From Trileptium ribeirensis (Eukaryota; Nematoda; Enoplea; Enoplida; Thoracostomopsidae): 64,000 nucleotides of DNA. A model generated the notes under the pieces. The model was not told the origin of the DNA. It was given only the letters and a program-made list of their open reading frames with translations, and did no database searches. A program made the position numbers and the translations under genes. Location: assembly GCA_030248225.1 (NCBI GenBank), contig JASANE010009875.1, forward strand, positions 26,048-90,047, in the 5' to 3' direction. Below, piece by piece: positions 12,126 through 25,800 of this stretch (position 1 is its first letter; the number at the start of each line of letters is the position of its first letter).

Positions 12126-13050
12126 CACCTCTAATATATAGATTTACCAGATTATATTTTCAAGTTTCAATTACAACTTTACTTTCGGTTTTCGACGATT
12201 CCCGACACATACTATATTCCCAACAATAGTTGATCCTTTAGCGCAGTAAATTCAAGGGAAATACGCAAATTTTGTACTAAACCCACAAATAGAAAGTAAC
12301 TATGACCCATAGTACCATTTTGCAGCATTGATACTGTTCCTAATTGTGTCCTTTACTATTTTGGGTGAAGATTGCGACGTTGACGGTCCAAACAAACTTC
12401 TACCATTATTTATGAGTTATATCTTGTGGCAGTTCCATTTAGCCAACATTATTATACAGCTTTGCATTAGGATCGCTAATTCTGGCTGTGCTTATTTGTT
12501 TATATTTTTGTTTGTTATATTTCAAGTATTAAAGTTAAATTCCCACGGTAGTTGGGAACTAGCTGACCTACATATGCGCTTAGTATTTTAGGTCCCGTCG
12601 ACCGATTCAAAATCTCTTTATCACCAGCCTGGAGTGTAATGACAATATCACTATAGAAAGTCCTATCCAAATGCTGTGTCCTAAAAGACCCATATCGACG
12701 TCTCAGCGACAAAATGTAGTAAGCACCAAACAGAAAGCTTTTCCATACTAGTGTTCATCCTATTAGGTAAAAACACTTGGTTGGAAGATTGCCCTTGTTA
12801 TGAAGTAAATTCAGGGACGGTATTTTCGCGGTCATAACTTCAGGCGTCCTAAAAATACTCAAGGCAATGGAACTCAAAACATTTTGTCACTCGCTGCGGG
12901 TGACACTATCTTTAGTGCAAATAGTAGTATTTACCATAACAATTTATATTATAACCATATTATAACAAAGTTTATGTATCAAATATCTGCACCACTTGAT
13001 GAGATGCAATCTGTAACATGTTTTAACGTGCCCCTTTTCCACATGACCCA
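12126..13050. other. Non-coding stretch 3' of CWF19L1
   Basis: Short open frames at 12328-12591 (+) and 12515-12712 (-) lack recognisable domains. I see no structure that explains this segment. Confidence 0.35.
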
Positions 13051-13074
13051 GGCCCATTCGGCCTATTTCGTGAT

Positions 13075-13245
13075 AACGTTAGAGCATTCGTCTACAAATG
13101 AATGTAAACGTAAGCAAAATTTATCGCATTTTAGAATGAATAGTTTTATAAACGAAGGTAAACGCCCACGAGCATTGTAAATGTTCATTTAGAAACAAAC
13201 GTTGTGGAGTTCGTTTTTTTGTGCATTTATTTCTGTCCGCGAATC
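13075..13245. mobile_element. Tc1-like MITE copy, degraded
   Basis: The right end reads inward as GGACAGAAATAAATGCAC followed by AAAAACGAAC, the terminus shared with copies at 15632, 22817, 52831 and 61525. The left end is poorly preserved. Confidence 0.45.
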
Positions 13246-13455
13246 TGTCTTAATAGTGATTTGTAGCTAAGACAAAGGTGCGAATTAGCCATATAGTTAG
13301 TAATATCAAATAATGTATGTACAGTATGTTTGTTTATAACAAATAAATAATCATAAAATTATCTCAGGTGACTGTTGAGTTATGACAGTTCAAACAGTAT
13401 TCTTTACTTCTGGGACACCCTGTGCAATTAACTTCTAAACAAGGGTAAATTAAAG

Positions 13456-13802
13456 TCAACAATTAGAACTGTCGTTGTCACTCTCATCCTCACCATCATC
13501 ACTATCACTATCGTCCGCATTAAAATCAAACGGTTTAAACCATTCTCGAGTGTCTGCAACAATCTTCGTTTCTTTCTGCAAATCCTCGACCAAACAGTCT
13601 TTCCAGTTAATGCGATCAGGTGCGTTAAGAACGCGCTTGCCGGCCAAAACGTCTCGACCAAAAGTTACGGGAAACTTGGCTCCAGATGCAATTCTAGTAA
13701 AAAGCTTTCTTCGGCCTGGAAGCTCTACCCAAAAGTAGGGCACACCTTCATTTACAAGGTCGCTGATAGTCATGGATTCCGGAACATTTGACAAGGAATT
13801 TC
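13456..13802 (-). CDS. CWF19L1: CWF19L1 exon 5 (CwfJ_C_2 and stop)
   Basis: Acceptor TTTTAG at 13803 completes Gly462 and gives NSLSNVPESMTISD. GVPYFWVELPGRRKLF, FPVTFGRDVLAG and WFKPFDF follow, matching the C-terminal CwfJ_C_2 domain. An acidic tail of Asp, Ser, Glu and Asn ends at TGA (13456-13458). A candidate poly(A) signal, AATAAA on the minus strand, is at 13226-13231. Confidence 0.95.
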
Positions 13803-16800
13803 CTAAAACACCATTAAATGCGCATTATTAATTTGATGTATGTACTTAACAGACGACACGGTTGAGACATGCTTGTTTTCTATCAAGCCTCATAAGTTAT
13901 CAGAGGAGGAACTGCACTATGTAAGAAAAAACTACGGTAAATTACAGGTATTAATTGTTCGAGAATCGTTCGCGAAGAATTTGCGAACATATTTTGATCA
14001 GCTAATAATTTTTCGCGAACGTTTCGATAAAGATTTGCTTTAATTTATGTTCTGATTTAAATTTTAATGAAGAAAATACTTGACGATGAAATTAATATGC
14101 CAAGTTTATGCGCGACTAAACTTACATGAAATGACCCCGTTGGCCATTCTATTTTGCCAAAGCCGATGTGGAATCGAAAACCATTGTTACGGAACAAACA
14201 GAGAATTCAACAAGGTTTTTCGTTAACCAAAATTAGACGAAGTGGAATCCAACTGCCAGAAATAACTAACTGTCTCGGAACAGAATTTTGGCGATTTCTT
14301 ACGAGTAGAAAACGGTTCACTGCTAATTAGAACATTGACTAATTCCGGAATCGTTTTGTTCGCCAACACGGACGTGGTAAAAATATTTAGTTTTCAGCAT
14401 TCGCGAACGTTGCAATTTCAAATAAAATTGAACAAATTTTTGCTCACAAAACGAGTTAAATTTTCAGTAAATGTTCACGTATTCGCGAACAATTTTCCAC
14501 AAACCTGTACAATCATTAAATTATTAACCTTGAATCATAGTAGAATACGATAAAGAAAACAAATTGTTCGCGAACAATTTCATCCATGAAATGTTTACTG
14601 ATAAATTGTAAATTCAAAAACAGCGTGAGCGATAAAGAAAACAAATTGTTCGCGAACAATTTCACCCATAAAATGTTTACTGATAAATTGTAAATTCAAA
14701 AACAGCGTGAGCGCGATTAATAAGTCTTTATCTTCAACGCAACTTTAATTTTAAAAAGTAAATTTTCGCAAACATTTGATGCTTGGTGATTTTAATCATA
14801 CAGGCTTGATGTCGCTTGAGTATTTTTCTATGACAAAATAATCTATATAAAATAAATTTATTTAAGAACTAAATTTGTGTTCGCGAACAATATTTGCTAA
14901 AAAGAATATTGTGTTCCCGAACAAATTAAATTTTATATACGTTTGCGTTCACGAACAAGTTTAAAAATTCTTGATTTCAAATGTTGAACAACATGTTTAA
15001 AAATAGTTTCCATCGCTGAGTTATTGCACTCCATGTATCGAGTGATGCCACCCTCTAACACTGTTCACGAACAAAACGCACGAATTTAAAACTCACAAAA
15101 TTATGTTTTCAACAACGAATATGCGAACCAAAAATTACCTATTTCTTACCACCATACTGCTGTTCTTAAATGGTTTTTACTTCATTATGCAATCACAAAG
15201 ATGCCTTCTGTTACAAAAAATATGATAATTGTAAAAATAGGATGATAGGCGGGGTCATTTTAAATTTAGTCGCGCATTACTAAGCCTTGGCTTGATGAAA
15301 ATACTGCCAAATAGCTTCTACAGCAAAGAGCAATATACTGTTTGGTTGAATGAATGGCAAAGCATAATGTATGTATGCTGGCTGTTGGCACAAGCATTGT
15401 AACCAGAAATCTAAGCACAATAAGTGGACACTGTTATTCTTCCACAGTCAAAAGTTTCCAATTTTTGAAGCATGGACTGCTGAAATTTCTCTCCAAACGA
15501 ATCAGTCTAAGCACGCAATCATTGATCTGATAATGATCAGAGTATAATCGATAATATTTTTATTACCACTTGGATCTTCAGAAAATACTAACATTTAGGC
15601 AAAAATATGTAGCTGGAGCATTTACATAATACAGTCATGGACAGATGCTGTAAGTGCACAAAAATGAACGCAAGAAAAGTTTCACGTTCGTTTTATATTT
15701 TTGTGGGAAACTGTATGTATCCAGTTATGGTTTTTCAAAGTTGTAGACAAGCTTACCCGGTATATCTAGAAATGATTAACCGATCGTTATGGATATCACA
15801 AGGTTCACCTTTTTATAACATTAGAAATCAAGTCTATATTTTAATAAAATAATAAAAATTATGTAATTACACAGTACGAGTACTGGACCTTTGCTTTATA
15901 ACAAAGTATGTAAATCATAAAATTATATTTGAAAACTTAAAGTCAGAGAATAGAACTCACAAACACATAATTGCTGCTTGGAATGTATTTGAGGTATATG
16001 TAAGTAGGTACAGTACTCGCCAGAAATGACCATCGCATTTCGATCGAGCGAGTTCGAGCGAGTGGCTCGCTCGAGATTTCAATACTATTTAAATTAATAG
16101 TAAATTCTATTTTTAAAACAAACTTCTTTTAGAAAGTCTCCAGCAAGTCGCCAGTGAGCGAGTCATTTTTGGCGGGTACTGTATTAAAGTCCCGGTCAAA
16201 ATAAACTGTATATACGGGCAGACGTAATTGCGTCTGGATGCAAACTGACGTAATTTTGTCTATTCGGCAAAACGCGGATGGACGAAATTGCGTCCGCCTA
16301 CGTCCTTCTTCTGTGCGCTTAATTTAATCTGTGACTGTATAAGTACTGGAAAATTATCTCAGCTCGCCTGGCAAGGAATGGCTAAAGCCCCTCAATATTG
16401 GATTAAAATCGTCCGTGATACTCCAATATCAGTACCTTGCTAGGACCTATAATGCGAGGACTTTCAGTATTTAGCATTTCGGTTGAAATGTATGTACCTG
16501 TTATAATAATAATTAACAGTTATATTAACATAGGTTTATCTGGATTTTCCAAATTATCAAAATTATATCTGACGACATAACCTCAAAGGTACTCCACCTC
16601 AGAACAGGGAGGGTAACGCAAAATACTTTGGGTGAGATACTGCACCCCGCTCCCAGTAAACTGCATGGACGACCGTAAATAGCAAACTGGAGGGAAGACC
16701 GTAATACGGTATCTGTCGAAAAACGTCAGAAATGCGTAATTTAGCAATGCATAAAATAAGGAAATTTTAACGATTTATAGGCCCACAGATGAAAATTTGA

Positions 16801-19800
16801 GAATTTTTTAGCCAAAAGGAACAAAATTCTTTTATATATCATAGAAAAATCCCGTCACACAGGAAAGTATCTGGGAGCATGAACTGACGAAAGCTAAAAT
16901 TTACGCATCTCAATGTAGTCGATTAATCATAGTCGAAAAATCGTTGTTTTGTTAATTCCAGAACTGCTTCTCCAAACTACGGAAATTATAATTGGGATCA
17001 TGAACTGGGTTCCACACAAATTCGAAATCGGGGGAGTAGAAATACCTGGGTGGGGGGGCGCCATTCTCAATAGTTCATCTGTGCGATGTTCGCCACAGTT
17101 GACCTGGTGTCATGAGCTGGTGTTCACCACTGCTCGGAAATGCGGTAGTAAAAATACCTGGATGGGGGACATTCCCAATTGTTCATCTGTGGCCAGAAAG
17201 AATGTAGTTGTTAGAAAACGTCAAAAACATAATTTAGCAACAGATTCGACTTATGGTCGCATAAAAATGGAATTTTAGCGATTTTTAGCACAGCAGGGAA
17301 AATTTGCGGATATTTTTAGTCAAAATTGAAAAAGTTCGTATATTTTTTTACCCATCCGAGAAAAATTCTATACAATTTCACTCGTGCAGGAAAGAATCTG
17401 AGGGATATGAAATGCAAAGAGGTCGATATACCTGAGATCCACCCTCCCTTATTTAGAGAAGAAAGAAATATTACAATAAATCAGTAGTAGTTTAGTGTTA
17501 AATGTATTGTAACATATATACCTGTCGCTTCAGCGGCTTCAACAAACAATTCTTTTAATTTATCAAAGTCTTCAGCCACCACTTTCGGTATCGGAATAGC
17601 CTGAATCTGACAATGAGAAGTACGATGATTTCGCTCGTAGAAGATCATCACCTTATTAAGCACTGCTGCCGCGTTACTCAAAGAATCTTGATAGCGTTCG
17701 ATTTCCATTGTAACGTCTTTGGGTGCTGCTACTAACGACTGAATATGCGACACCGGGAGAATAAGAACGTGATTGGGCACAAGGGGACCTTTAGCAAGCG
17801 CAACATACGCATGGCAACCAACGCTGATAATTAGACGCTTTTCTACCGCAGGACTAGACAAGCAAAACCAACATGGTTGCTGACTGTCCTGTGGAGTTCT
17901 TTTCTTGTTAGAAAATTGTTCCTGACTCTGTTGATGCCGTCTTTTTCGATGCTTGTGCCGACCTGAAGAACTTTATGGCGATACATAAACATAATGTCAT
18001 TTGTACTCATTCCTTACAACTTGCGCCATATTTCTTAAAAACACATTTTACTCTAGACTTGCACAATATGTATTATGTGGACCTACAATACTATTAATTT
18101 ACTTTAAAATTTTTGTGGCCAAGTTTCTGGATTCAGAGCGCATATACAATGTACATAATACACAATTTAACTCAATTCATTTGTGCGGCTCATTTTAAAA
18201 CTTAATGTAGAGCATAGGTAATCACCGTAATATCGCATCACATGCTACTATACAGAGCTTCGTTCGCTCAACAAAATGAGCCCAATACCACAGATATAGT
18301 TTAATAGCATACGAAGAATGGCCGTATTCGTGTATTTCGAATCTCATGACCCTTTTTAAAACACATTTTACGTAATCTTTCAACATAGATATCTATAGTA
18401 AAATGCACGACATTACGCTACACATAGCTTTCACAACCTCTAAAAACGAGCTTAATATAATCATATGTGTCCATCGATCATAGAAATTATCTGGCCACTT
18501 CGTGTGTTTCGGTCCCTTGAGCCCGGTTGAAATCCCGCTGCAATCTAATCCTGGGTCGAAGGGTAGCCTTGTGGAAAAGATTTATATTGATGCATTAAGT
18601 CGTAATTACTCTACAAAATGAACCTGATTCGGCTGAAATATGCAATTGCTTTATCAGACCTCTTTCGGCTGACTTGTAAGAGGGGAAAGTGTCAAAATCA
18701 GTTTTCGGAGCCTAACCAATGGCTACAAGCACACAATTTTAACTTTTGTTTCAACAATCACGCATAATGATCAGTCACTGCAAATCTGAGTTATGCGCGA
18801 GTAAACTTAAGATGCGCCCATCGACTATCCTATTTTGTAAAAGCCGATAGCGAAGCGCAAACCGTTGTTACGAAACAAATGCGGAAATTTCATCGACTTT
18901 TCTATAACAGAAAATTGGCAAAATCAGAAACAAGCACCAAAAATTGCAGCTTGTGTTCGAACAGAATTTTGACGATTTTGAATTTGTAGTGAAAACTGTT
19001 ATCGAACGCCTATCAGCTTCTGATTCGTATTTGTCTGTGTTCGCGAACAAATTTAACGTAATACTGACGTCACAAATCAATCGTTCATGTGATTTAGGTT
19101 ACAGTGTTCGCGAACAAATTCAGCGAATCCAAATCCGGTAGATTTTCGTTCGCAAAATATTCGGTAATTTTCCTTGAATTTTCGCGAACACAAATTTAGC
19201 GGATTACTATCACAGAACTTTGTGTTCGCGAACAGTTTTGCACCGGATTATGGTTTACCAAAAAACGTTCAGAAACAAATTTTTAACCGAAATAGCAAAA
19301 TAGGATTATTGATGGGCGTGGGTTAAGTTTACTCTCGCATTATGAATGTCACAAGAAAAAACCCACAAACTAAGAGTCCAAATTTCACCATATTAAAAGC
19401 AAGGAGATACTTCGCTAACACTCAGAAATCAATTATTAACATAAAACAAACTGGCACGTATGTAGCTTAGCCTAATACGGACAAAAATTTTATAATTATT
19501 GCGAGATACTAAATTTGAATCATTAAATGTTCGTTTGAAGCAAAATATAACGGTCAGTTTCACATAAAATATTGTTTCAATCTGTTCGGAACCTCATTAC
19601 TGTGCCATAATACAGTAGTTGGCATAGTGAGCGGGGATGGTCTAATTACCATCTGGATCATAATATACTATTCAGAGCAATAACTGAAACGAACGTAAAT
19701 CTTCACCTAGAATCTTTAACTTGTATAGATGAGACTGTGTTTGCGCTACTTCATTGATTTTGTTGCATAAAATCACACAAACCCGACGTCATTTGACACT

Positions 19801-22800
19801 ATTATTTTTGGCAATATCGGATCTTTCGACGTTTTAGACAGAGTGTTTCATGCTTGGGTATTTTTTCAAAACGGACCTTGGGTCCAGCAAATTTCTTTTG
19901 GGTTCAGACCTTAAGGGCCTTAAAGACCTTACAATTTTTGGCTCGAGAATTTCACGAATTTTTACACAATAACGAAACGTAATTACATACGTACCTATAT
20001 AAAATTTACACCACCTCCAACTGCAAAAGATTGGACCAAATTTCATATGCCTTTTTCAGGTGCACAGCATCTGTGGTTTGTGGAGTTCCAGCACGCTAAT
20101 TATATTTTTATACCTTTTTAGACTGTATTAATCTGCTTACAACGTATGTTCATATCTATGTTATGAAGAGATTTCTTATTACGTACGACTCAAAGCAAAC
20201 GCAGACATAATAAAATTTATTAGCAAACCCAATGTCTCCGAATCCGAAACTGCTTTGAATCCAGGGTGGGTACAGCAAAAATATTTGGGTCCAGACCCAC
20301 CTGTGGACCCAAAATGAAGGTAGACAGTGAACTCATAGGGTTGTTTAACCCGCTACACATCTGTTTCATTGTGCGATAAGACTACAATGAGCATGTCGTT
20401 ATCATTCTCCTGTACTGTTGAAGATGGCTGAAAATGTTAAATTCTTTTGACCTACAGTACTCGCGATTAACTGACACTTTGTGAACGAGCGAGCGACCAA
20501 TGAGCGAACACAAACAAAATATTAAATTTCTAATGTTTTTCCAACGAGAATGTCGCGAGCGAACAGAGATTCTGCAAAGAGCAAATTCTGGAGAGAGCAA
20601 ATTCTGGCGAGCATTGTATAATGATAAAAATGAAATTGTTAAATTTAGTCAAATTGAATATCAGGATCGGTGCTTACAGTACGCGTCTCAATTGGCCGCT
20701 AATTGCTCGGTGCTCAACCGAAACTTGGTCGTAGGAAAATAAATGTGTACTAAATTTTGTAAGTTGTTGTTTTGTTCGCTCATTGCTCGCTCGTTACTCA
20801 ATCATCGGCAGTCAATTGGCGCGACTGCTGTAGATTCAGAGATCGCTTAATACGATGAAAGCAAGCAATTATACTTGATATTAGTCCCATACGCTAGTCC
20901 CCAACGTAAAATGTTTTGAAACTCAGAAATTCATTAAAATTTGCTATTTAAAAATTTACGTGTTTTCTGATATTATGCGTGAGTAAACTTAAAGTGTAGC
21001 CACAAAACATCCTATTTTACAATAACCCATTTCGAATCGCTATTCCTTGTGACGGAAATAATGCTGAATTTCATTCAGTTTTTTCGGTATATAACGGAAA
21101 AATGGAAAAATTAAATCCAAGTTCCAGAAATTAAACCTAGAGGTCGAACATAATTTTGGCGATTTCCATTTTTCAAAAGTTCAGTTTCCTAATACCTATC
21201 AAGCTAGAATATAGATTATTCAATGTTGGTGAACAAATTTATGCGCGAGTAAACTTAAGGTGACGCCACCAAGTATATTACTTTGTAATTTTGCACATTT
21301 TGCAATAAAATTTGTTACGGAACGCTCTTTGGTCAAAAATGAAATTCAGCGTAAAACTGTTCGCAAACACAGCGCTCGCAATTGAGATCTAACAATTTTG
21401 TGTTTGCGAAAATTCAAGTAAAATTACCGAAATTTTTGAGAACGAAAATTGGTCGATTTGAATTAAACCAGTTTTGTTCTCGAACACCGAGAGCTTAACT
21501 ATAGAATCGATTTGATTGTGACGTCACTTTTGCATTAAATTTGTTCGCGAACACTGAATAATCCAAAGTTAAATGATTAGACATTAGGGAACAGAATTTC
21601 TGCAAATTGAAAACACCGAAATCCTGTTCGAAAATTTCTGGCACAAGGTCTAATTTTTAGTTCTAATATGACTTTGCCAATAAATTGTCGGTTAGCGAAA
21701 AACGAATGAAATTCGCTTGTTTGTAACAGGGGTTTGCGATTCGACATCTGTAGTTACATAACAGGACGGTTGGCAGGGTCGTCTTAAGTTTACTCACGCA
21801 TGAACGTAATCGTGACGTGATAAACAAATCGATCTTACACTTAACCTCTTGGCGATTGCGAACAAAACCAATTAAATCAAGCAAGACAAATTCTGATTTA
21901 GCAAAATTTCAGTAGTTTCACTTGAATTTGCGCGTATCCAAAATAGGTATATATCAGTCACAGATGTGTGTTCGCGAACACTTTTACGGCTAATATCAAC
22001 TGACAAAATAGCGTGCCGTAACAATTTTCATCAGAAGTTAAAACCTAGGGTGGTACGTGGGACCACTTAAAGTTTACTTGCACATTAAATGAAGCAAAAA
22101 AGTACCTGTCAGTTTTGACAGAACTGCAAATGACCGCGTAAAGTTACAATCATAATCAAGTGCACAAAAATCGAACGAAGTTTCGTTCGATTTCCGGTCG
22201 TTTTCGTTTAAACGGAAATCTATCGCTTGCTATTAGCGAATTTCGATTGCATTAAAATGAAAAATAATATAATAAAATTATTAGTTCCCGTCTGATTTAC
22301 CGAATGACATTTGCGTTAAAAAAATTAAATTAGTAAAAATGTTAGTTCGCGTTTAATTTAACGCTTTTTTAAAAGAAGATCGATAGATTGCAATATTGTT
22401 TGATTTCGTCTGCGTTCGATGTTATGTGTACTTAATTCTGATTATATTGTAGTTGACCTTTATGCAATCGGCTTACTATAGTGTTTTTTGGAACTTTGAA
22501 AGGCTCAGGATGCTCAATTTGGGGCCTTAAAATTGTCAACCAGTGCATATTAGCAACGCACATCTCGTTTAGCCTCATGGCGCGAGATGTGGTTGTTCAT
22601 ATTAATTTTCTGTAAAATCTAACAATTTACATTCGCATACCCTACCACGAGTAATTATAATAAAGTTAGTAAAAAAGTGGAAATACATACATTATTGTTA
22701 CGCTGGAACTGGCCGAAATGTCGTCGGCAGTACCTTCCCCATGGCACCACAAACTCAGTTAACCTAGAGCAAACCCGGTAACACTAATTCTAATATTATT

Positions 22801-25800
22801 GTGCTATTATATTATACAGTTACGGAAAAAAATAAGTGCATAAAAACGAACGCAACAACTTTGTTTATAAACGAACGTTTCAGCGTTCGTTTCCGGTTAA
22901 GTTCCTTCATAAACGAGCTTAAAAACATTCGCTTTAATATAATACAAATTTTGTTCACGTTTACGTTCGTTTCTAAACAAACGTTCCAACTTTTGTTTTC
23001 GTTCGTTTTTAATGCACATATATGTATCCATTGATACTGTTGCATATCATGCGATTTTCGATACAGCTCGACAGATTCAGACCGTCAACAACTAAATCTG
23101 GCCAAAGCTTGAGTGGGACTTAGCCTGTCTCTGCAAACACGGCACTCGTCTAATCATTATTCATGGCCTATTAATCACAGACAGCCGGACAGAAATGAGC
23201 GGCATTATAATAGTTGCATCCCATAAAAAACAGCAATATATTACAAGCTTTCGAATAAACAGAAATATTCGCCGTTCAACTTAAGTTAAAAGAGAATACC
23301 AAAAAATAATAACATACTCCCATCTTCAGTCATATCAGCATTCATATCGTAAAAGAACTGATTGCTATGATCGTCGGTCGTTCTTTTTGAAGCAGCCGCT
23401 TGCCGAAGTTCTTCCAGTACTTGAGCGTACGGAAATTCTGTAACATCCGGCGGTTGCTCTACCAGACGCTGTCGTGGCAAAGCGCTTGCTGGTACAATAC
23501 TAAACGCATACATATATTTGGTATTTAATGCGTTGGCAAAACGACCAAGAGCGACTAGTCGCGTGGCTTGACACGCAGGCTCGGCCAAGACGCGATGATT
23601 ACGGTACGGCTGTCGCTCAAAATACTGACCTTAAAACGACAATATAATTTTAGCTTGGATTCATAAATGGATTGTAACACGAACTAGGCGTGTGGCTTGA
23701 CACACGGGCTGGAACAACACATGATGGTTGCTGTACGGTTGACGCTCACGGTAGTTACCTTAAATGACAATGATTTTAGCTTGCGTTCATAAGTGGAATG
23801 ATTATATATACTTGTGGATAACCTAGATGTTTTACAACAAAGAAAATTATTCCATGATGTCCAGTACCATGTTTTTTAAGCTGTCCTATCTACTAGGTCC
23901 ATGCTCCCATACGGGGGCCCAGATTTATGGGCGGCATCTCCCAGGTTGTTCCATATTATTTCTCGATCAACATCGTTTGGTGCCGACCGACGACGTTCAA
24001 CTCTCATCCCCCAACCACAAAAGGTAGTTTTTGCGTGTCCCAGAGGGCTAAGTTTAGAACACGTGGCAAAAAATTTTAACGGTTGGATAAACATGGGGCT
24101 TTTCGGTTTTGCAAGGCATTTGGATTATATGGTGGCCCCAGTTCCCAGGCTAGTTAAACAGACCATAACTACAGTAATGTGACTGTTAGCGGCAGGTATA
24201 TTCGAGTATTACAGTACGCCGCAGAAATGACCGTCGCATGTCGAGTGAGCGAGTGGCTCGCTCGAGATTTCGAAACTTTTTAGATTAATAATAAATTCTA
24301 TTTTTAGAACAAATTTATTCCGAACGTGTCTCGACGGAGCGACAGTCATTTTTTGCGGGTACTGTACATGAAAATTAAGCACACGCTGTCGCTGGAATGT
24401 TAATTTTGAAAATACATCTTCCTAGTCATTAGAGGAAAAAACGTAGTCGACGTTTCGGAGGTGTTGAAAATATATAGGTCACATTGCCCTTAGCGTATTG
24501 GATGTGTCTTGTCAACATTCTGGGCATTGAAAAGGTTTCGGAGAACTAAAAAAGTTTCGACCCGGGGCGTCGTACGTCTCACAGACAAAAAATACTTTCG
24601 CTATTTTGCTAGCTCTATGTTACACCTAACTAATCTGAAAGCGGCCACTCTTGTTCTATTTTCACACATTGCGCTCCAGTTAAAACGCAAATACAAATGA
24701 AATATTGTTAGAAAACAGTATTCGCGATGACTTGCACAACACTGCGTTTTACTAATTATTCTAAATATAAGCTTCCGTTATTACTGGCAGGTTTAGCCTT
24801 GGTAACAGCAATCATTAATTCCTTGAACATTATTTCCTCGATTAGTGATTCACAGGGAAAATGTTAATTCTACCGAACTATGTATGACGTAATCATTTGC
24901 GAATGCAAATGGGTTAAGTTCAGTCCCTGCCAAATATAACTACCGAATAATCTAATAGCGGGCACCAAACACGTCTCGAACAATTTTGAACAACACAATA
25001 TTTTTCAAAAGCATTTCGGACAAGTTTGAATACCTTTCGAACAACATTAGTATTGTTATTATATTAACAGCTATTATTATTTTTTTTGCATTTACATACA
25101 CTTTCATTTAGATATCGAACACATCCGAAAAGTTGTCGAACGAATCTCGAATGTGTCTGGAACGAACAATCAGTAATTTCTGACAGGGACTATATGGGGT
25201 GATTTAGGACCTTCCGGACTACTCTAAAAGAACACTTTTTTAGCTTTTGAGGCATGTTATTGCGGGGTGCGATCGTCAAAACATTCTTATATAGGTTTTC
25301 AAGGTCGCTGAATACGATGCTATTACACTCGAAGACCGATCGATGTATCATGTCAATACAGAGCACTGTGGGTGGTGTCTAGGATCGGACGATTTTCACA
25401 CAATACATTATTTAAATCGGATTCGGAACCTGATCTTTGAAACTAATATATAGTAAAACAGCTGAAGGAAAAAATGAAGGTACTGTGGAATTAAATGTAT
25501 GAAAAATGAATTTTACATTACACTTAATGTATTGCGATGGCGTTATTGCCTCTCTGGGACTCTGAAGAGGCCGACGAAGCTAAAATATTTACTATCGATC
25601 AATATGTATGTTTTTTGGACTCTCAGCGGAAAAACCCCTTCCGCTGTGAAGGCTTGCGTAAACTGCGTCAAACTGAATGTTCTTTTAACGTATAGAGCGT
25701 AGACTAGACAACTTTGATCTGTCTTTAATTACTACATTTTACTAGATATACATACGTTTGTTACATGTTAAATACCTGGAAACTCGAAACTCCGAAACTT

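Noticed and set aside
12515..12712. 65-codon minus frame with a FYSDIVITLQAGDKEI stretch, considered as a BTB-like fragment
   Set aside because: Only a few residues resemble that fold; no neighbouring exon or supporting motif.
22801..23045. Overlapping frames of 77 codons on both strands
   Set aside because: Both follow from the palindromic arms of a MITE.
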